64,000 nucleotides of DNA from an uncultured Muribaculaceae bacterium (GTDB taxonomy: Bacteria; Bacteroidota; Bacteroidia; Bacteroidales; Muribaculaceae), in contig CAJUKX010000004.1 of assembly GCA_910586975.1 (NCBI GenBank), positions 62,001-126,000 of the forward strand, read 5' to 3'. The notes beneath the pieces were generated by a model. That model searched no databases. It worked only from the letters and a program-made list of their open reading frames with translations, and was not told the DNA's origin. Both the position numbers and the translations under genes were made by a program. Below, in pieces: positions 49,896 through 60,387 of the stretch (its first letter is position 1; the number at the start of each line of letters is the position of its first letter).

Positions 49896-52478
49896 TCATT
49901 CGTTTGTATTGTCGTCAGACTCGGCGATGTTTTCCTCCTCATCTTCTACAACTGTATCGGTGTCGTCATCGGCAATCTCTACCGAGAGGTCGAGTTCGGG
50001 AAGTTCTTCACCGTCGATTGACTGCGATTCTTCTTCGGGATCGGTAGGCACGGGACATACAGATGCGATTTCATCGCCACGCTTGTCGAGATTGATCAGA
50101 CGCACGCCCTGGGTTGCACGGCCGGCTATCTTGATATCGGCCACCCTGATGCGTATGAGCATGCCTGAGCGATTGATGATAACGAGGTCGTTTTCGTCGT
50201 TAACGCTCTTGAATGCCACGAGTTTACCGGTTTTGTCGGTAACGTTGATTGTCTTTACACCCATAGAACCGCGTGCGGTAAGGCGGTAGGCATCGAGCGG
50301 GGTACGCTTGCCGTATCCCTTTTCAGAAACCACCAGCACGGTATTGGGCGAGTCGGGACACATGGCGATAAGACCGATAACCTCGTTGTCGCCGGTGAGA
50401 CGCATACCGCGCACACCGCTGCTCACACGGCCCATTGCTCTGAGCGAAGCTGAGGGGAAGCGGTTGGCCTTGCCTTCGCGTGCGGCAAGCAGGATGTCGC
50501 AACTGTCGTCAATGAGTTCTACGCCTATGAGCTGGTCGCCCTCGCGCAGCACGATAGCCTTCTTACCCTTGGCCATCACACGCGAATATTCGCTCAGTGC
50601 AGTCTTTTTAACCACACCGTTGCGGGTGGCGAAGATAAGATAATGAGAACCGGCAAATTCGGGATCTTCCATATTCTTGGCAGCGAGATAAGCGCTTACC
50701 TTGTCGCCCGGTTCTATGTTGAGCAGATTCTGCAATGCACGTCCCTTTGAGGTCTTTGTACCCTCGGGCAGTTCGTAAACCTTAAGTTTGTAAACGATAC
50801 CCTTGTCGGTAAAGAACAGCATGGAGCAGTGCATCGAGGCTGTATATACGTGTTCGATGAAGTCTTCGTCGCGTGTCACTGAGCCGCGTGAGCCTACGCC
50901 GCCGCGGTTCTGCGCACGGTATTCGCTCAGAGCTGTACGTTTGATATATCCGAGATGCGAGATGGTGATAATCACATCGTCGTCGGCATAGAAAGCCTCG
51001 GCGTTGAAGCTGCCGCCCTGATAGTTTATCTGGGTCTTGCGCTCGTCGCCGTATGAGTCGCGTACTTCTTCGAGTTCACTCTTGATGAGGTTGCGGCATA
51101 CCTCAGGGTCATTGAGGATAAGTTCGTAACCTGCAATTTCTTCTTCCACAGCCTTGTAAGCTTCGTGAAGTTTATCCTGTTCGAGTCCCGAGAGACGCTT
51201 GAGCTGCATGTCGACCACGGCCTGGGCCTGAGGCATTGTGAGTCCGAAGCGATCCATAAGGCGTGTGCGGGGATCTTCATCGCGGGGAGTGCTGCGGATG
51301 ATCTGAATAACCTCGTCGATGTGGTCTGAGGCAATTATAAGACCTTCGAGGATATGGGCGCGTTCCTGCGCTTTGCCCAGACGGTACTTGGTGCGGCGTA
51401 TAACCACCTCGTGGCGGTGTTCCACAAATGCCACAAGTATATCCTTAAGGCTCAGCAGCTTGGGACGTCCGTTGACGAGTGCCACGTTGTTTACGGCAAA
51501 CGAAGCCTGCATCTGTGTCATCTTGTAGAGCTTGTTGAGCACTACGTTTGAGTTGGCATCAGAACGCAGCTTTATGACGATGCGCATGCCCTCGGCATCA
51601 GATTCGTCGTTTACGTCGGCTATTCCGTCGAGTTTCTTGTCTGTAACGAGATCGGCAATGTACTTGATGAGTTCGGCCTTGTTAACTCCAAAGGGAATTT
51701 CATGTACGATGATAGTCTCGTGATTGGCTTCTTGTTCAATGGTGGCGTTAGCGCGTATAATCACACGTCCGCGACCGGTCTCGTATGCTTCGCGCACACC
51801 TTGGTAGCCGTAGATGGTACCGCCGGTGGGAAAGTCGGGTGCAGGGATAATCTTGATGAGTTCATCAATGGTTATATCAGGATTTTCGAGCACCGCAATC
51901 GAGGCGTTGATCGACTCGGTAAGGTTGTGGGTAGGCATATTGGTTGCCATACCTACCGCGATACCCGACGCACCGTTAACCAGCAGATTGGGGAAACGGG
52001 TGGGCAACACGGTGGGCTCCTTGCGCGAGTTGTCGTAGTTGGGCTGGAAGTCTACAGTATCCGAATCAAGATCTTGAAGCATCTCCTCACCCATCTTTGC
52101 AAGACGGACTTCAGTATAACGCATTGCCGCAGGGCCGTCGCCGTCAACCGAGCCGAAGTTACCGTGGCCATCAACCAGGGTATAGCGCATGTTCCAGTCC
52201 TGGGCCATGCGTACTACGGTACCATAAATCGACGAGTCGCCGTGAGGGTGGTATTTACCCATAACCTCACCCACGCAGTTTGCAGCTTTCTTATGGGGCT
52301 TGTCGGAGGTATTGCCCATTTCATTCATACCAAACAGTACGCGGCGATGAACGGGCTTCATGCCGTCGCGCACATCAGGGAGAGCTCGCGACACTATCAC
52401 CGACATAGAATAGTCGATGTAGGCCGACTTCATTTCATTTTCAATGTTTATCTTAAAAATACGGTCTTCTTCCAGCAT
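49896..52478 (-). CDS. gyrA: DNA gyrase subunit A
   Basis: GyrA cleaves and religates DNA in the gyrase A2B2 complex. The 860-residue protein has the N-terminal breakage-reunion domain with catalytic Tyr121 ([10 protein letters not shown]) and the C-terminal beta-pinwheel with a GyrA box-like segment ([10 protein letters not shown]). The acidic Asp/Glu-rich tail is typical. In the quinolone region ([10 protein letters not shown]) the Ser equivalent to E. coli Ser83 is kept, while the position of Asp87 is Gly; whether that is normal in this lineage cannot be judged here. A TACCTTTG promoter lies on the minus strand at 52558-52551. Confidence 0.96.
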   Translation of the reverse strand: MLEEDRIFKINIENEMKSAYIDYSMSVIVSRALPDVRDGMKPVHRRVLFGMNEMGNTSDKPHKKAANCVGEVMGKYHPHGDSSIYGTVVRMAQDWNMRYTLVDGHGNFGSVDGDGPAAMRYTEVRLAKMGEEMLQDLDSDTVDFQPNYDNSRKEPTVLPTRFPNLLVNGASGIAVGMATNMPTHNLTESINASIAVLENPDITIDELIKIIPAPDFPTGGTIYGYQGVREAYETGRGRVIIRANATIEQEANHETIIVHEIPFGVNKAELIKYIADLVTDKKLDGIADVNDESDAEGMRIVIKLRSDANSNVVLNKLYKMTQMQASFAVNNVALVNGRPKLLSLKDILVAFVEHRHEVVIRRTKYRLGKAQERAHILEGLIIASDHIDEVIQIIRSTPRDEDPRTRLMDRFGLTMPQAQAVVDMQLKRLSGLEQDKLHEAYKAVEEEIAGYELILNDPEVCRNLIKSELEEVRDSYGDERKTQINYQGGSFNAEAFYADDDVIITISHLGYIKRTALSEYRAQNRGGVGSRGSVTRDEDFIEHVYTASMHCSMLFFTDKGIVYKLKVYELPEGTKTSKGRALQNLLNIEPGDKVSAYLAAKNMEDPEFAGSHYLIFATRNGVVKKTALSEYSRVMAKGKKAIVLREGDQLIGVELIDDSCDILLAAREGKANRFPSASLRAMGRVSSGVRGMRLTGDNEVIGLIAMCPDSPNTVLVVSEKGYGKRTPLDAYRLTARGSMGVKTINVTDKTGKLVAFKSVNDENDLVIINRSGMLIRIRVADIKIAGRATQGVRLINLDKRGDEIASVCPVPTDPEEESQSIDGEELPELDLSVEIADDDTDTVVEDEEENIAESDDNTNE

Positions 52479-52550
52479 AATAATAAGGAAAAATGAAGCG
52501 TGAGCGACCGATGCTTAAAAACATCTTTATCGCTTATGCAAATTATCTCA

Positions 52551-52558
52551 CAAAGGTA
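52551..52558 (-). promoter_or_regulatory. -7 element (TACCTTTG) of gyrA
   Basis: A consensus match lies about 73 bases before the ATG at 52478. The region 52560-52640 upstream is AT-rich with no gene. Confidence 0.5.
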
Positions 52559-52644
52559 GGAATTTTTTTTGAAATACGAAATATTTCATTTTATGAAAGA
52601 ACCGAAAAAAACCACAAAAACAGTAAAAAGAGCAAGCCGGGCCA

Positions 52645-52761
52645 AAAGCGTGTTTGAATTTAACGCACAAAAAATGATTCTATTGTGGAATTGAAGATAA
52701 AATGAATATTTTCCGCATTAATCTTGCGGCCTAATACGAGTTAAATTCAAACACACTCTAA
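52645..52761. repeat. Short repeat with family A-like ends
   Basis: This element of about 117 bases has inverted ends GCGTGTTTGAATTTAAC (left) and, from the right, GAGTGTGTTTGAATTTAAC. The ends share TTAGAGTGTGTTT with family A but the interior is unrelated. Its right end supplies the TAG stop of the AraC gene. Confidence 0.65.
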
Positions 52762-53666
52762 CAGTCGGCATGGAACGGGGGCAGCTTGCGGGCAAAATCT
52801 TCAAGATACTGGCCAATGGTACGACCGGTCTGAGCCTTGAAAAAACGCATCAGATGGTTTGATTCAGAAAATCCGTATTTATCTGATATATATGCCACAG
52901 AGTAGTTGGTCTCGACGAGTTCGTTTTTTATGCGCACTATCAGACGGTTTTTTATCATTTGGGATGCAGTGAGCCCGAATTGCGCCTTTACCGCCGAGTT
53001 GAGCGTCACACGGCTCACACCAAGCTTCTTGGCATACGAATCAACGGTCTGTTTGCCCCTCATGCCTTTTTCGAGCATCCCCTTGAATCTGAAAGCTATG
53101 TTATTATCGCTGCTCTTGGCCGTAATCTTGTAGAAATCAACGTATGAGCGGTTGAGCGACGACAGCAGGTAACAAAGCAAAGAGCCGAGCACGGGTTCGG
53201 CATCGGAATGTCGGAACGCTGATTCATTCTCAATCATTTTAAGCACATAATCAAAGTCTTGCATAGTAGCCGCATCAACTTCCATCACAGGTGTTAACGC
53301 AGTCTGGTAATAATAGTGCAGGCGATAGGTGAAATACTTGTCTTCCAGAAAATTAAGCAACATATCCTCTTTAAAGACGAGGTAATGAAACTTGGACCTC
53401 GACATGTCGAGATGATAGCAATGCCGCTGACTGGGCGAGATGAAAACGACAGAGTTGTCAGAAATCACCACTTCCTTATCATTTATCCAAATCTGCCCCG
53501 CGCCCTCGCTGAAAAATAAAATTTCGAAAAAATCAGTAGAATACAGCTTATTTTCAAAGAAATATCCGGGATATGAGTCACTGTCACCCGATTTTATCAA
53601 AATATCTGATTCGGGGGCGATGGAACAGAACCTCAGATTCTCTATTTCAGTATGAATGTGCGCCAT
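52758..53666 (-). CDS. AraC family transcriptional regulator
   Basis: This 302-residue regulator has an N-terminal cupin-like sensor domain (about 25-170, with ILFFSEGAGQIWIN) and two C-terminal helix-turn-helix motifs (VDSYAKKLGVSRVTLNSAVK, and VAYISDKYGFSESNHLMRFF followed by GRTIGQYLE). I start at the ATG at 53666; the in-frame GTG at 53681 lies inside the -7 box (TATCTTTG, minus strand 53688-53681). Its TAG stop is formed by the end of the adjacent repeat. The regulated genes are not evident. Confidence 0.9.
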   Translation of the reverse strand: MAHIHTEIENLRFCSIAPESDILIKSGDSDSYPGYFFENKLYSTDFFEILFFSEGAGQIWINDKEVVISDNSVVFISPSQRHCYHLDMSRSKFHYLVFKEDMLLNFLEDKYFTYRLHYYYQTALTPVMEVDAATMQDFDYVLKMIENESAFRHSDAEPVLGSLLCYLLSSLNRSYVDFYKITAKSSDNNIAFRFKGMLEKGMRGKQTVDSYAKKLGVSRVTLNSAVKAQFGLTASQMIKNRLIVRIKNELVETNYSVAYISDKYGFSESNHLMRFFKAQTGRTIGQYLEDFARKLPPFHADC

Positions 53667-53680
53667 GAATGTTTTTGCCA

Positions 53681-53688
53681 CAAAGATA
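53681..53688 (-). promoter_or_regulatory. -7 element (TATCTTTG) of the AraC-type gene
   Basis: A consensus match lies 14 bases before the ATG at 53666 and decides against the upstream GTG. Confidence 0.6.
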
Positions 53689-53727
53689 ACACATTTTTAT
53701 CAAAATGGTATCTTAAGGCTCGCATTT

Positions 53728-54255
53728 TTACAAATTTGTTCCAAACTCACGTTTATCCGTTGATATTTCCACACATTCCTCATCAGCCCCGGGCCGCTCA
53801 AAGTTTGAAAAAAATTGGGCAAGTTGATCCTCATTAACAATTTGGTCGTCAGGGCCCGTGCCGGTGCGGGCTGCCAGTCTGCGACTGAGCACTTCGAGCG
53901 GTGCACTCGTATATGCCACCACCGGTACCACCCCGAGCCGAGCCACGGCGCGACGCAGACGGTCGCGCTTGGCTCGCTTGCACATCGTGGCATCCACAAC
54001 AACCTTACAGCCGGCGCGAAGAAGGCCGCAAGCTGTGTCAACAAGTTCATCAAAAACGCTTTCGAATACAGGCTTCTGCCGTTCAAAGGGCAGAGCGGCA
54101 AATGCGTCGCCATACTTATCCCATATCATACGGTCGAGCGACAGATGAACGAAACCGCAAGGCTCAAGTGAGCGTGCGACGGTAGTCTTGCCCGAGCCGC
54201 TCACCCCACACATCATCACGAGCCTGTAAGATGATAATGAAGCCACGATATCCAT
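53728..54255 (-). CDS. P-loop kinase (zeta-toxin/AAA_33-like)
   Basis: This 175-residue P-loop protein has Walker A GVSGSGKT (17-24), a VVDATMCKRAKRDRLR segment after a Walker B-like strand, and a LID-like arginine stretch (SRRLAARTG). It resembles small AAA_33 predicted kinases that phosphorylate nucleosides, polynucleotides or small molecules. It starts 5 bases after the DUF362 gene, so it is the third gene of the MATE-DUF362-kinase operon. The substrate is unknown. It is not evidently part of a toxin-antitoxin pair. Confidence 0.8.
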   Translation of the reverse strand: MDIVASLSSYRLVMMCGVSGSGKTTVARSLEPCGFVHLSLDRMIWDKYGDAFAALPFERQKPVFESVFDELVDTACGLLRAGCKVVVDATMCKRAKRDRLRRAVARLGVVPVVAYTSAPLEVLSRRLAARTGTGPDDQIVNEDQLAQFFSNFERPGADEECVEISTDKREFGTNL

Positions 54256-54260
54256 AATAA

Positions 54261-55172
54261 TCAGATTGCCGCGTTTTCAGGCTCTATATGTATCAGTTCA
54301 TAGTCTTGCGAACCCAGCCCCAGCTCCTCGGCATAGTCAAGAATATGGGTGGCATTGCGCGACTCTATCCGCTCGATAAGATGCACCTTGCCAGGGTCGG
54401 CCGAATTATACACCATATCGACACATGCCCTGTCAAGAGCCACGGGGTCGAGCGATGCAAGTATGCCAATATCCTGCATCTTAACCGGTTCGGGCTCGGC
54501 AACGCAGTCACAGTCAACCGACAGGTTATTGGCTACGCTGATATACAGTATATTGTCGCCGGCCTTATCAAATACCGATTCACAGGCCTCGGCCATAGAT
54601 TCAAGAAAATCGTCCTGAGGTGGCACATTTTCCCAATCCACCGGCACTGCGCGCGACCTGCCGGCTGTATGAATCCAAGCTTTGCCGGCGGCCGAAGCCA
54701 TACCGATGGCCACATTTTTAAGAGCTCCGCCAAAGCCGCCCATAGGGTGTCCCTTGAAGTGCGACATTACTACGGTAAAGTCATAATTCAACCAGTTCTT
54801 ACCCACATAGTTCTCCTTAAGGTGGCGTCCGTTGCGCACCGGCAGGGCAACATCGCCCTCTCCGTCCATGATGTCTACCTCGGCAATTGCTGTGAATCCA
54901 TGCTCGGCAGCAGCCTGAAGGTGATCGGGTACATTACAACGGCGTCCGTCGTAGGCCGTATTACACTCTACAATGGTACCATCGACCAGATGCACGAATT
55001 TCTTTATCACATCCACGCTGAGATGATTGGGATTTCCGGCCTCACCGGTCGAGAGTTTTATGGCAACGCGCCCCTTGGGCTCGCGACCGAGAGCTTTATA
55101 TACCTTTACGAGGTTGTCGGCGGTGATACGCTCACAAAAATAGACTTTTGAAGGAGATTTCTGAGTATTCAT
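54261..55172 (-). CDS. DUF362 domain protein
   Basis: This 303-residue DUF362 protein has the family blocks VAIKLSTGEAGNPNHLS, VVMSHFKGHPMGGFGGALKN and DPVALDRACVDMVY. Many DUF362 proteins carry extra 4Fe-4S ferredoxin domains; this one does not have the CxxCxxC clusters. The function is unknown. It sits 13 bases after the MATE gene and 5 bases before the kinase gene in one operon. A long antisense frame across it is a codon-bias artefact. Confidence 0.85.
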   Translation of the reverse strand: MNTQKSPSKVYFCERITADNLVKVYKALGREPKGRVAIKLSTGEAGNPNHLSVDVIKKFVHLVDGTIVECNTAYDGRRCNVPDHLQAAAEHGFTAIAEVDIMDGEGDVALPVRNGRHLKENYVGKNWLNYDFTVVMSHFKGHPMGGFGGALKNVAIGMASAAGKAWIHTAGRSRAVPVDWENVPPQDDFLESMAEACESVFDKAGDNILYISVANNLSVDCDCVAEPEPVKMQDIGILASLDPVALDRACVDMVYNSADPGKVHLIERIESRNATHILDYAEELGLGSQDYELIHIEPENAAI

Positions 55173-55185
55173 AATATTTAGGTTA

Positions 55186-56544
55186 TTAAGCAGGAAGATG
55201 CGAGAAAGCCTTGCGCTGCACTATGAATGTAGCTGCGAGCACAAGTATGCCCGTGATGGTCCAGGTGATGGGATATATAGACAGCAGTACAGCGAAATCG
55301 TTGAATCGCGGCGCCACTGTGAACACCCACAGCAGCCTGAGCACACACGTACCGAAGATTGTGAGCAACATCGGGGTCATTGAATACCCCAGGCCTCGCA
55401 TGTAAGCTCCGCCTATCTCGTATGTGCTGGCGATGCACTGATACAGCAACACTGTGTGCATGCGCACCAAAGCATAATGATATACCATCTCATTATCGGT
55501 AAACACGCTTATACATGCCTTGGCCTGCCATACTATCAGACCGTTTGCAATAGCGGCTCCTATCACCGCCATAAGCATTGATATGCCGAATACACGCTTG
55601 CAGCGCGCCGGCTGTGACGCACCGTAGTTCTGACCCGTAAAAGCGATGGTCGCCGCACAGAAAGCTGTCACTATATAATAGCAATAAGCCTCGTAGGTGA
55701 CAGCCGCCGCCGAGCCGGCTATGGCGTATGAACCGTAGCGGTTGATGGAAGTCTGGATAAAAATATTCGAGAACGAGAAAACCATACCCTGCAAGCCGGC
55801 AGGAATACCAATCTTGAGCATTTTTGACAAGTCGCGCGTACTCACCTTGATTCCGGCGGGTTTCAGAGTGTACGGGTCAGGCAGACGCATCAATATCCAC
55901 ACAAGGATACCGGCATTAACCGCATTTGCAATCACTGTAGCGATGGCCACACCGTCGACACCCATGCCGAACTGCGACACAAACAGCCAGTCGAGCAGCG
56001 CATTGACCGCCGTAGCCACCACAAGCGAGTAGAACGGACTGCGGGTGTCGCCAATACTGCGCAAAATGGCCGACCCGAAGTTATAGATCATCATGAACGG
56101 CATTCCCAGGAAATATATGCGCAGATACACCGTGGCCAGATCGATAACATCGGCCGGAGCCTCCATCATCTCAAGAATGGGTCTTGCCACACATATACCT
56201 ATACCGAGCAGCAACAGGCCACTGATAATGGAAACAATACCCACAGTTGCCACCGCACGGCGCACGCCATCCTTGTTCTTCTGACCTATATAGTTGGCAA
56301 TCACTACATTTGCGCCGACAGCTATACCTAAAAACAGATTAACGAGTATGCTTATTATCACGCCGTTGCTACCCACGGCTGCCATAGCCTGCGAGCTTGA
56401 ATATCGGCCGATGACAGCCACATCCACCGCATTAAACGACTGTTGCAGTATGCCACTCGCCATCAAAGGCAGGGCGAACACCAATATCTTCATAGCCATA
56501 GGGCCATGAAGCATATCAACTCCGGTTGACTTACCAGTATTCAT
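55186..56544 (-). CDS. MATE family efflux transporter
   Basis: This 452-residue, 12-helix MATE antiporter (NorM/DinF-like) has the characteristic MAMKILVFALPLMASGILQQ start, FNAVDVAVIGRYSS in helix 1-2 and FNFGSAILRSIGDTRSP-type loop motifs (here YNFGSAILRSIGDTRSPF). It probably exports cationic drugs or metabolites with Na+ or H+. It is the first gene of the operon. The promoter is TAACTTTG on the minus strand (56574-56567). Confidence 0.93.
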   Translation of the reverse strand: MNTGKSTGVDMLHGPMAMKILVFALPLMASGILQQSFNAVDVAVIGRYSSSQAMAAVGSNGVIISILVNLFLGIAVGANVVIANYIGQKNKDGVRRAVATVGIVSIISGLLLLGIGICVARPILEMMEAPADVIDLATVYLRIYFLGMPFMMIYNFGSAILRSIGDTRSPFYSLVVATAVNALLDWLFVSQFGMGVDGVAIATVIANAVNAGILVWILMRLPDPYTLKPAGIKVSTRDLSKMLKIGIPAGLQGMVFSFSNIFIQTSINRYGSYAIAGSAAAVTYEAYCYYIVTAFCAATIAFTGQNYGASQPARCKRVFGISMLMAVIGAAIANGLIVWQAKACISVFTDNEMVYHYALVRMHTVLLYQCIASTYEIGGAYMRGLGYSMTPMLLTIFGTCVLRLLWVFTVAPRFNDFAVLLSIYPITWTITGILVLAATFIVQRKAFSHLPA

Positions 56545-56566
56545 AAGATGAGTATTTTTGCAAATG

Positions 56567-56612
56567 CAAAGTTAATCATTTTTTGTTATGTGATGAATTT
56601 TTTGTATTTTTG
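56567..56612. promoter_or_regulatory. Divergent promoters of MATE and rfbD
   Basis: Minus strand: TAACTTTG at 56574-56567 for the MATE operon. Plus strand: TTTG at 56582-56585, exactly 19 bases, then TATTTTTG at 56605-56612 for rfbD. The second is a full -33/-7 consensus. Confidence 0.7.
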
Positions 56613-56634
56613 CAGTCAAATTTAGGAATCCCTT

Positions 56635-57492
56635 ATGAAGATATTAGTAACCGGTGCCAATGGTCAGCTTGGACGTGAACTCCGCGACATTCTCGAAGCA
56701 CGACAGAGCGGCATCACAACCTATGTCGACCTTGATGAACTCGACATCACCGACCGTGCTGCCACCGAAGCGTTTTTGCGCTCAGGCGAGTTCACACATA
56801 TTATAAACTGCGCTGCTTACACCGCAGTAGACCGCGCCGAAGAGGAGAAACTTCAGTGCGCTTCTGTTAATATTGACGGCATAACCAATCTGGCTCGTCC
56901 GGCTGATGAGCTTGGAATCAAGATTGTACATATTTCAACCGACTACGTTTTTGACGGACGTACGTATCGTCCGTATACCGAGAGCGACAAGGTGAATCCC
57001 GTATCGCAATACGGCACCACCAAGCGCAAGGGCGAGACCGCGCTGCTTGGACTCGCGCCCGAATCGGTGATAATCCGCACCGGATGGCTCTACTCGCCCC
57101 ACGGCAAGAACTTTGTGAAGACCATTCTGAGGCTCAGCTCCACCGAGTCATCGCTCAGAGTCGTATGCGACCAGGTAGGCACTCCCACCTACGCCCGCGA
57201 CCTTGCCCAGGCCATAGCCACAATAATATTCGCACGCCAGTGGACTCCGGGCATTATAAACTTTTCAAACGAAGGAGTATGCTCGTGGTACGACTTTGCA
57301 GTAGCCATACAGCGTATAGCCGGCATCACCGGTTGCCCCATACGCCCGTGCCACTCGGCCGATTACCCCACCCCGGCTCAGCGTCCATTCTACTCGGTAC
57401 TTGACAAGAGCCGTTTCCGTGCCACCTACTCCACGCCTATCCCACACTGGGAGGAGTCGCTCGTTCATTGCATTAACCGCATTTTAAAATAA
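56635..57492 (+). CDS. rfbD: dTDP-4-dehydrorhamnose reductase
   Basis: The enzyme makes dTDP-L-rhamnose for surface polysaccharide. The 285-residue short-chain dehydrogenase has the N-terminal GANGQLG NADPH motif, the STDYVFDG and YGTTKRKGE active-site blocks (Tyr and Lys), and IIRTGWLYSP. It is alone here without rfbA, B or C. It lies 15 bases upstream of prfC, so they are co-transcribed. Confidence 0.94.
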   Translation: MKILVTGANGQLGRELRDILEARQSGITTYVDLDELDITDRAATEAFLRSGEFTHIINCAAYTAVDRAEEEKLQCASVNIDGITNLARPADELGIKIVHISTDYVFDGRTYRPYTESDKVNPVSQYGTTKRKGETALLGLAPESVIIRTGWLYSPHGKNFVKTILRLSSTESSLRVVCDQVGTPTYARDLAQAIATIIFARQWTPGIINFSNEGVCSWYDFAVAIQRIAGITGCPIRPCHSADYPTPAQRPFYSVLDKSRFRATYSTPIPHWEESLVHCINRILK

Positions 57493-57507
57493 TTTTCCGT
57501 AAAGCCA

Positions 57508-59088
57508 ATGGCCCAGATTAACGACGAAATAGCGCGCCGGCGCACATTTGCCATCATCTCCCACCCCGACGCGGGAAAAACCACCCTAACTGAAAAATTG
57601 CTCCTTTTCGGCGGCGCGATTCACATCGCCGGTGCCGTAAAATCAAATAAGATCAAGAAAACCGCCACATCCGACTGGATGGAAATCGAAAAACAGCGCG
57701 GTATTTCGGTGGCTACTTCTGTGATGGGTTTTGACTACGGCGACTATAAAATCAATATTCTCGACACTCCGGGTCACCAGGACTTTGCCGAAGACACATA
57801 CCGTACCCTCACCGCCGTTGATTCAGTAATCATCGTGGTCGATGTGGCAAAGGGTGTGGAACAGCAGACCCGCAAGCTCATGGAGGTATGTCGCATGCGC
57901 AATACCCCAGTGATAATATTTGTGAACAAGCTCGACCGCGAGGGCCGCGATCCGTTTGACATCCTTGACGAACTTGAATCAGAGCTGCACATAGGCGTGC
58001 GCCCCCTGAGCTGGCCCATAAACATCGGAGCCAAGTTCAAGGGCGTGTACAACATCTACGAAAACTCACTCGATCTGTTCACCCCCGACAAGCAGAAGGT
58101 GAGCGAACGTGTGGAAATAGACGATGTAAATGACCCGCGCATCGACAATGCCGTAGGCGAGGTTGATGCTGCCAAACTGCGCGAAGACCTCGAACTCATC
58201 GAGGGTGTATATCCCGAATTTGATGTCAACGACTATCTTGAAGCCAAGATAGCTCCGGTATTCTTCGGTTCGGCGCTAAATACATTCGGCGTGAAGGAGC
58301 TGCTCGACTGCTTCGTGAAGATAGCACCTTCGCCACGCCCCGTAAATGCACTGGAGCGCACCGTGAACCCTGAGGAAGAAGCATTCTCGGGCTTTGTGTT
58401 CAAGATTCATGCCAATATGGATCCCAACCATCGCTCGTGCATAGCTTTCGTCAAAATCTGTTCAGGCAAGTTTGAGCGCAATGAGCCGTACAAGCAGGTA
58501 CGCTCAGGCAAATTCCTGAAATTCTCGGCTCCCACCGCATTCATGGCTCAGAAAAAGAGCATTGTAGACACCGCATGGCCCGGCGATATAGTCGGCATAC
58601 CCGATACAGGTAATTTCAAGATAGGCGACACCATTACCTCGGGTGAGGAAATACACTTCAAAGGCTTGCCCAGCTTCTCGCCCGAGATGTTCAAGTACAT
58701 AGAGAATACCGACCCCATGAAGAGCAAACAGCTCGAGAAGGGCATACGCCAGCTTATGGACGAAGGTGTGGCTCAGCTGTTCACCAATCAGTTCAACGGC
58801 CGCAAAATCATAGGTACAGTAGGTCAGCTGCAGTTTGAGGTAATACAATACCGCCTGCTCCACGAGTATGGCGCACAATGCCGTTGGGAGCCGCTGTCGC
58901 TCTACAAGGCATGCTGGATTGAAAGCGATAATGAAGAAGCTCTGGCCAACTTCAAACGTCGCAAACACCAGTTCATGGCTACCGATAAGGAAGGACGCGA
59001 TGTATTCCTTGCCGACTCTTCGTACGTGCTGCAGATGGCTCAGACTGACTTCCCCGATATTAAATTCCATTTTTCAAGCGAATTTTAA
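57508..59088 (+). CDS. prfC: Peptide chain release factor 3
   Basis: RF3 is the GTPase that recycles RF1 and RF2 from the ribosome. The 526-residue length is standard. Motifs: [10 protein letters not shown] (P-loop), DTPGHQDF, and [12 protein letters not shown]-like domains follow, ending with a [12 protein letters not shown] tail. It is second in the rfbD-prfC transcript. A weak terminator (GCAAA...TTTGC followed by seven T, about 59119-59147) follows. Confidence 0.96.
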   Translation: MAQINDEIARRRTFAIISHPDAGKTTLTEKLLLFGGAIHIAGAVKSNKIKKTATSDWMEIEKQRGISVATSVMGFDYGDYKINILDTPGHQDFAEDTYRTLTAVDSVIIVVDVAKGVEQQTRKLMEVCRMRNTPVIIFVNKLDREGRDPFDILDELESELHIGVRPLSWPINIGAKFKGVYNIYENSLDLFTPDKQKVSERVEIDDVNDPRIDNAVGEVDAAKLREDLELIEGVYPEFDVNDYLEAKIAPVFFGSALNTFGVKELLDCFVKIAPSPRPVNALERTVNPEEEAFSGFVFKIHANMDPNHRSCIAFVKICSGKFERNEPYKQVRSGKFLKFSAPTAFMAQKKSIVDTAWPGDIVGIPDTGNFKIGDTITSGEEIHFKGLPSFSPEMFKYIENTDPMKSKQLEKGIRQLMDEGVAQLFTNQFNGRKIIGTVGQLQFEVIQYRLLHEYGAQCRWEPLSLYKACWIESDNEEALANFKRRKHQFMATDKEGRDVFLADSSYVLQMAQTDFPDIKFHFSSEF

Positions 59089-59154
59089 CGGCTGATTCTG
59101 CACTTGCCGGTTGAACCTGCAAATAGCGTAAGGCTTTGCTTTTTTTGATTTTTT

Positions 59155-59188
59155 AAGGTAGTGAAACCAAAATATTTTACTACCTTTG
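59155..59188. promoter_or_regulatory. ROK gene promoter inside an inverted repeat
   Basis: The -7 box TACCTTTG (59181-59188) overlaps the right arm of AAGGTAGT (59155-59162) and ACTACCTT (59179-59186). The repeat spans the core promoter and could be an operator. The following leader to 59280 is AT-rich with no gene. Confidence 0.5.
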
Positions 59189-59280
59189 TTTTCAGTAAAA
59201 AAAGTGAGGTCGAAATCCTCATAATTGCAAGAGATTATTAAACAAAATCTAAAAACCATATAAAAAATACAAAAAAGATA

Positions 59281-60282
59281 ATGAAACCTTACGTTCTTGG
59301 CATTGACATCGGTGGCACAAATACAGTGTTTGGCTTGGTAGACGCTCGTGGCGCTGTCATTGCAAGCGGTTCAATCAAGACCCGGAAACACAGCGACTTC
59401 AACGCTTACATTGAAGAATTACACGCAGCTGCCATGCAGCTTATCGAGGCTAATGATGCAGTAGACAAAGTTCACGGCATAGGTATTGGCGCTCCTAACG
59501 CCAACTACTTCACCGGAACCATAGAGGAAGGCGTAAACCTGCCCTGGCCCACCCCGCTGCCCCTGGCCAAAATCGTAAGCGAGAAATTCGGTATTCCCGT
59601 AGCCGTTACCAACGACGCCAATGCCGCTGCTATCGGCGAAATGACATACGGCGCAGCCCGCGGCATGAAAGACTTCATAATGATCACCCTCGGTACAGGC
59701 GTAGGCTCGGGCATAGTAATCAACGGTCAGGTGGTATATGGCCACGACGGATTTGCCGGCGAACTCGGCCACATGATTGTCAAGCGCAACAACGGACGTC
59801 TGTGCGGCTGTGGCCGTACCGGTTGCCTCGAAGCATACTGCTCTGCCACAGGTGTGGCACGCTCGGCACGCGAATTCCTTGAAGTGTCTCCGCTCGAACC
59901 CTCTTTGCTCCGCAATATCCCCATCAACGAGATTACCTCAAAGGACGTGTACGATGCAGCCATGCAAGGCGACAAGATTGCGAAGGACATCTTCGAATAT
60001 ACAGGCACCATACTCGGCGAAGCAATGGCAGATATGATGGTATTCTCATCGCCCTCGGCATTCGTGCTTTTCGGCGGTCTTGCCAAGAGCGGCGAGCTCC
60101 TGCTCAAGCCCCTGCGCAACGCTATGGAAAAGAACATGCTCGGCTGCTTCAAGGGTAAAGCCAAAGTGCTTCTTTCAGAACTCAAGGAAGCCGATGCCGC
60201 CGTACTCGGTGCAAGCGCATTAGGCTGGGAAGCCAAGGCTCCTGATGTTCCCGCCGGAGCATCCACTCCCGTTCTTCCGTAA
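59281..60282 (+). CDS. ROK family sugar kinase (glucokinase-like)
   Basis: This 333-residue ROK protein phosphorylates glucose or an amino sugar with ATP. It has the phosphate-1 motif DIGGTNT (9-15), TNDANAAAIGE (catalytic Asp), TLGTGVGSG and HMIVKRNNGRLCGCGRTGC, the last holding the zinc-binding cysteines. No DNA-binding domain is present, so it is an enzyme and not a NagC-like repressor. It is monocistronic, followed by a strong bidirectional terminator. Confidence 0.93.
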   Translation: MKPYVLGIDIGGTNTVFGLVDARGAVIASGSIKTRKHSDFNAYIEELHAAAMQLIEANDAVDKVHGIGIGAPNANYFTGTIEEGVNLPWPTPLPLAKIVSEKFGIPVAVTNDANAAAIGEMTYGAARGMKDFIMITLGTGVGSGIVINGQVVYGHDGFAGELGHMIVKRNNGRLCGCGRTGCLEAYCSATGVARSAREFLEVSPLEPSLLRNIPINEITSKDVYDAAMQGDKIAKDIFEYTGTILGEAMADMMVFSSPSAFVLFGGLAKSGELLLKPLRNAMEKNMLGCFKGKAKVLLSELKEADAAVLGASALGWEAKAPDVPAGASTPVLP

Positions 60283-60300
60283 ACATAGAGTTTAAATAAA

Positions 60301-60342
60301 TACAACAGCCCGCAGCATTTCAAAATTTGCTGCGGGCTGTTG
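60301..60342. terminator. Bidirectional intrinsic terminator
   Basis: ACAACAGCCCGCAGCA pairs with TGCTGCGGGCTGTTGT over a short loop, a 16-bp stem. It separates the convergent ROK and phosphoesterase genes. Confidence 0.85.
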
Positions 60343-60387
60343 TATTTCGGGTGCCATGCTTTCGCTATGGCACCCGGGGTGTTACTG

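Noticed and set aside
51702..52496. Antisense frame of 264 codons over the start of gyrA
   Set aside because: The sense frame is unmistakably GyrA; this is a codon-bias shadow.
53667..53681. GTG start for the AraC-type regulator
   Set aside because: It lies within the -7 promoter box, so it could not be transcribed from that promoter.
54288..55151. Long antisense frame (287 codons) across the DUF362 gene
   Set aside because: The sense strand encodes a recognisable DUF362 protein in a tight operon; the antisense frame has no family features.
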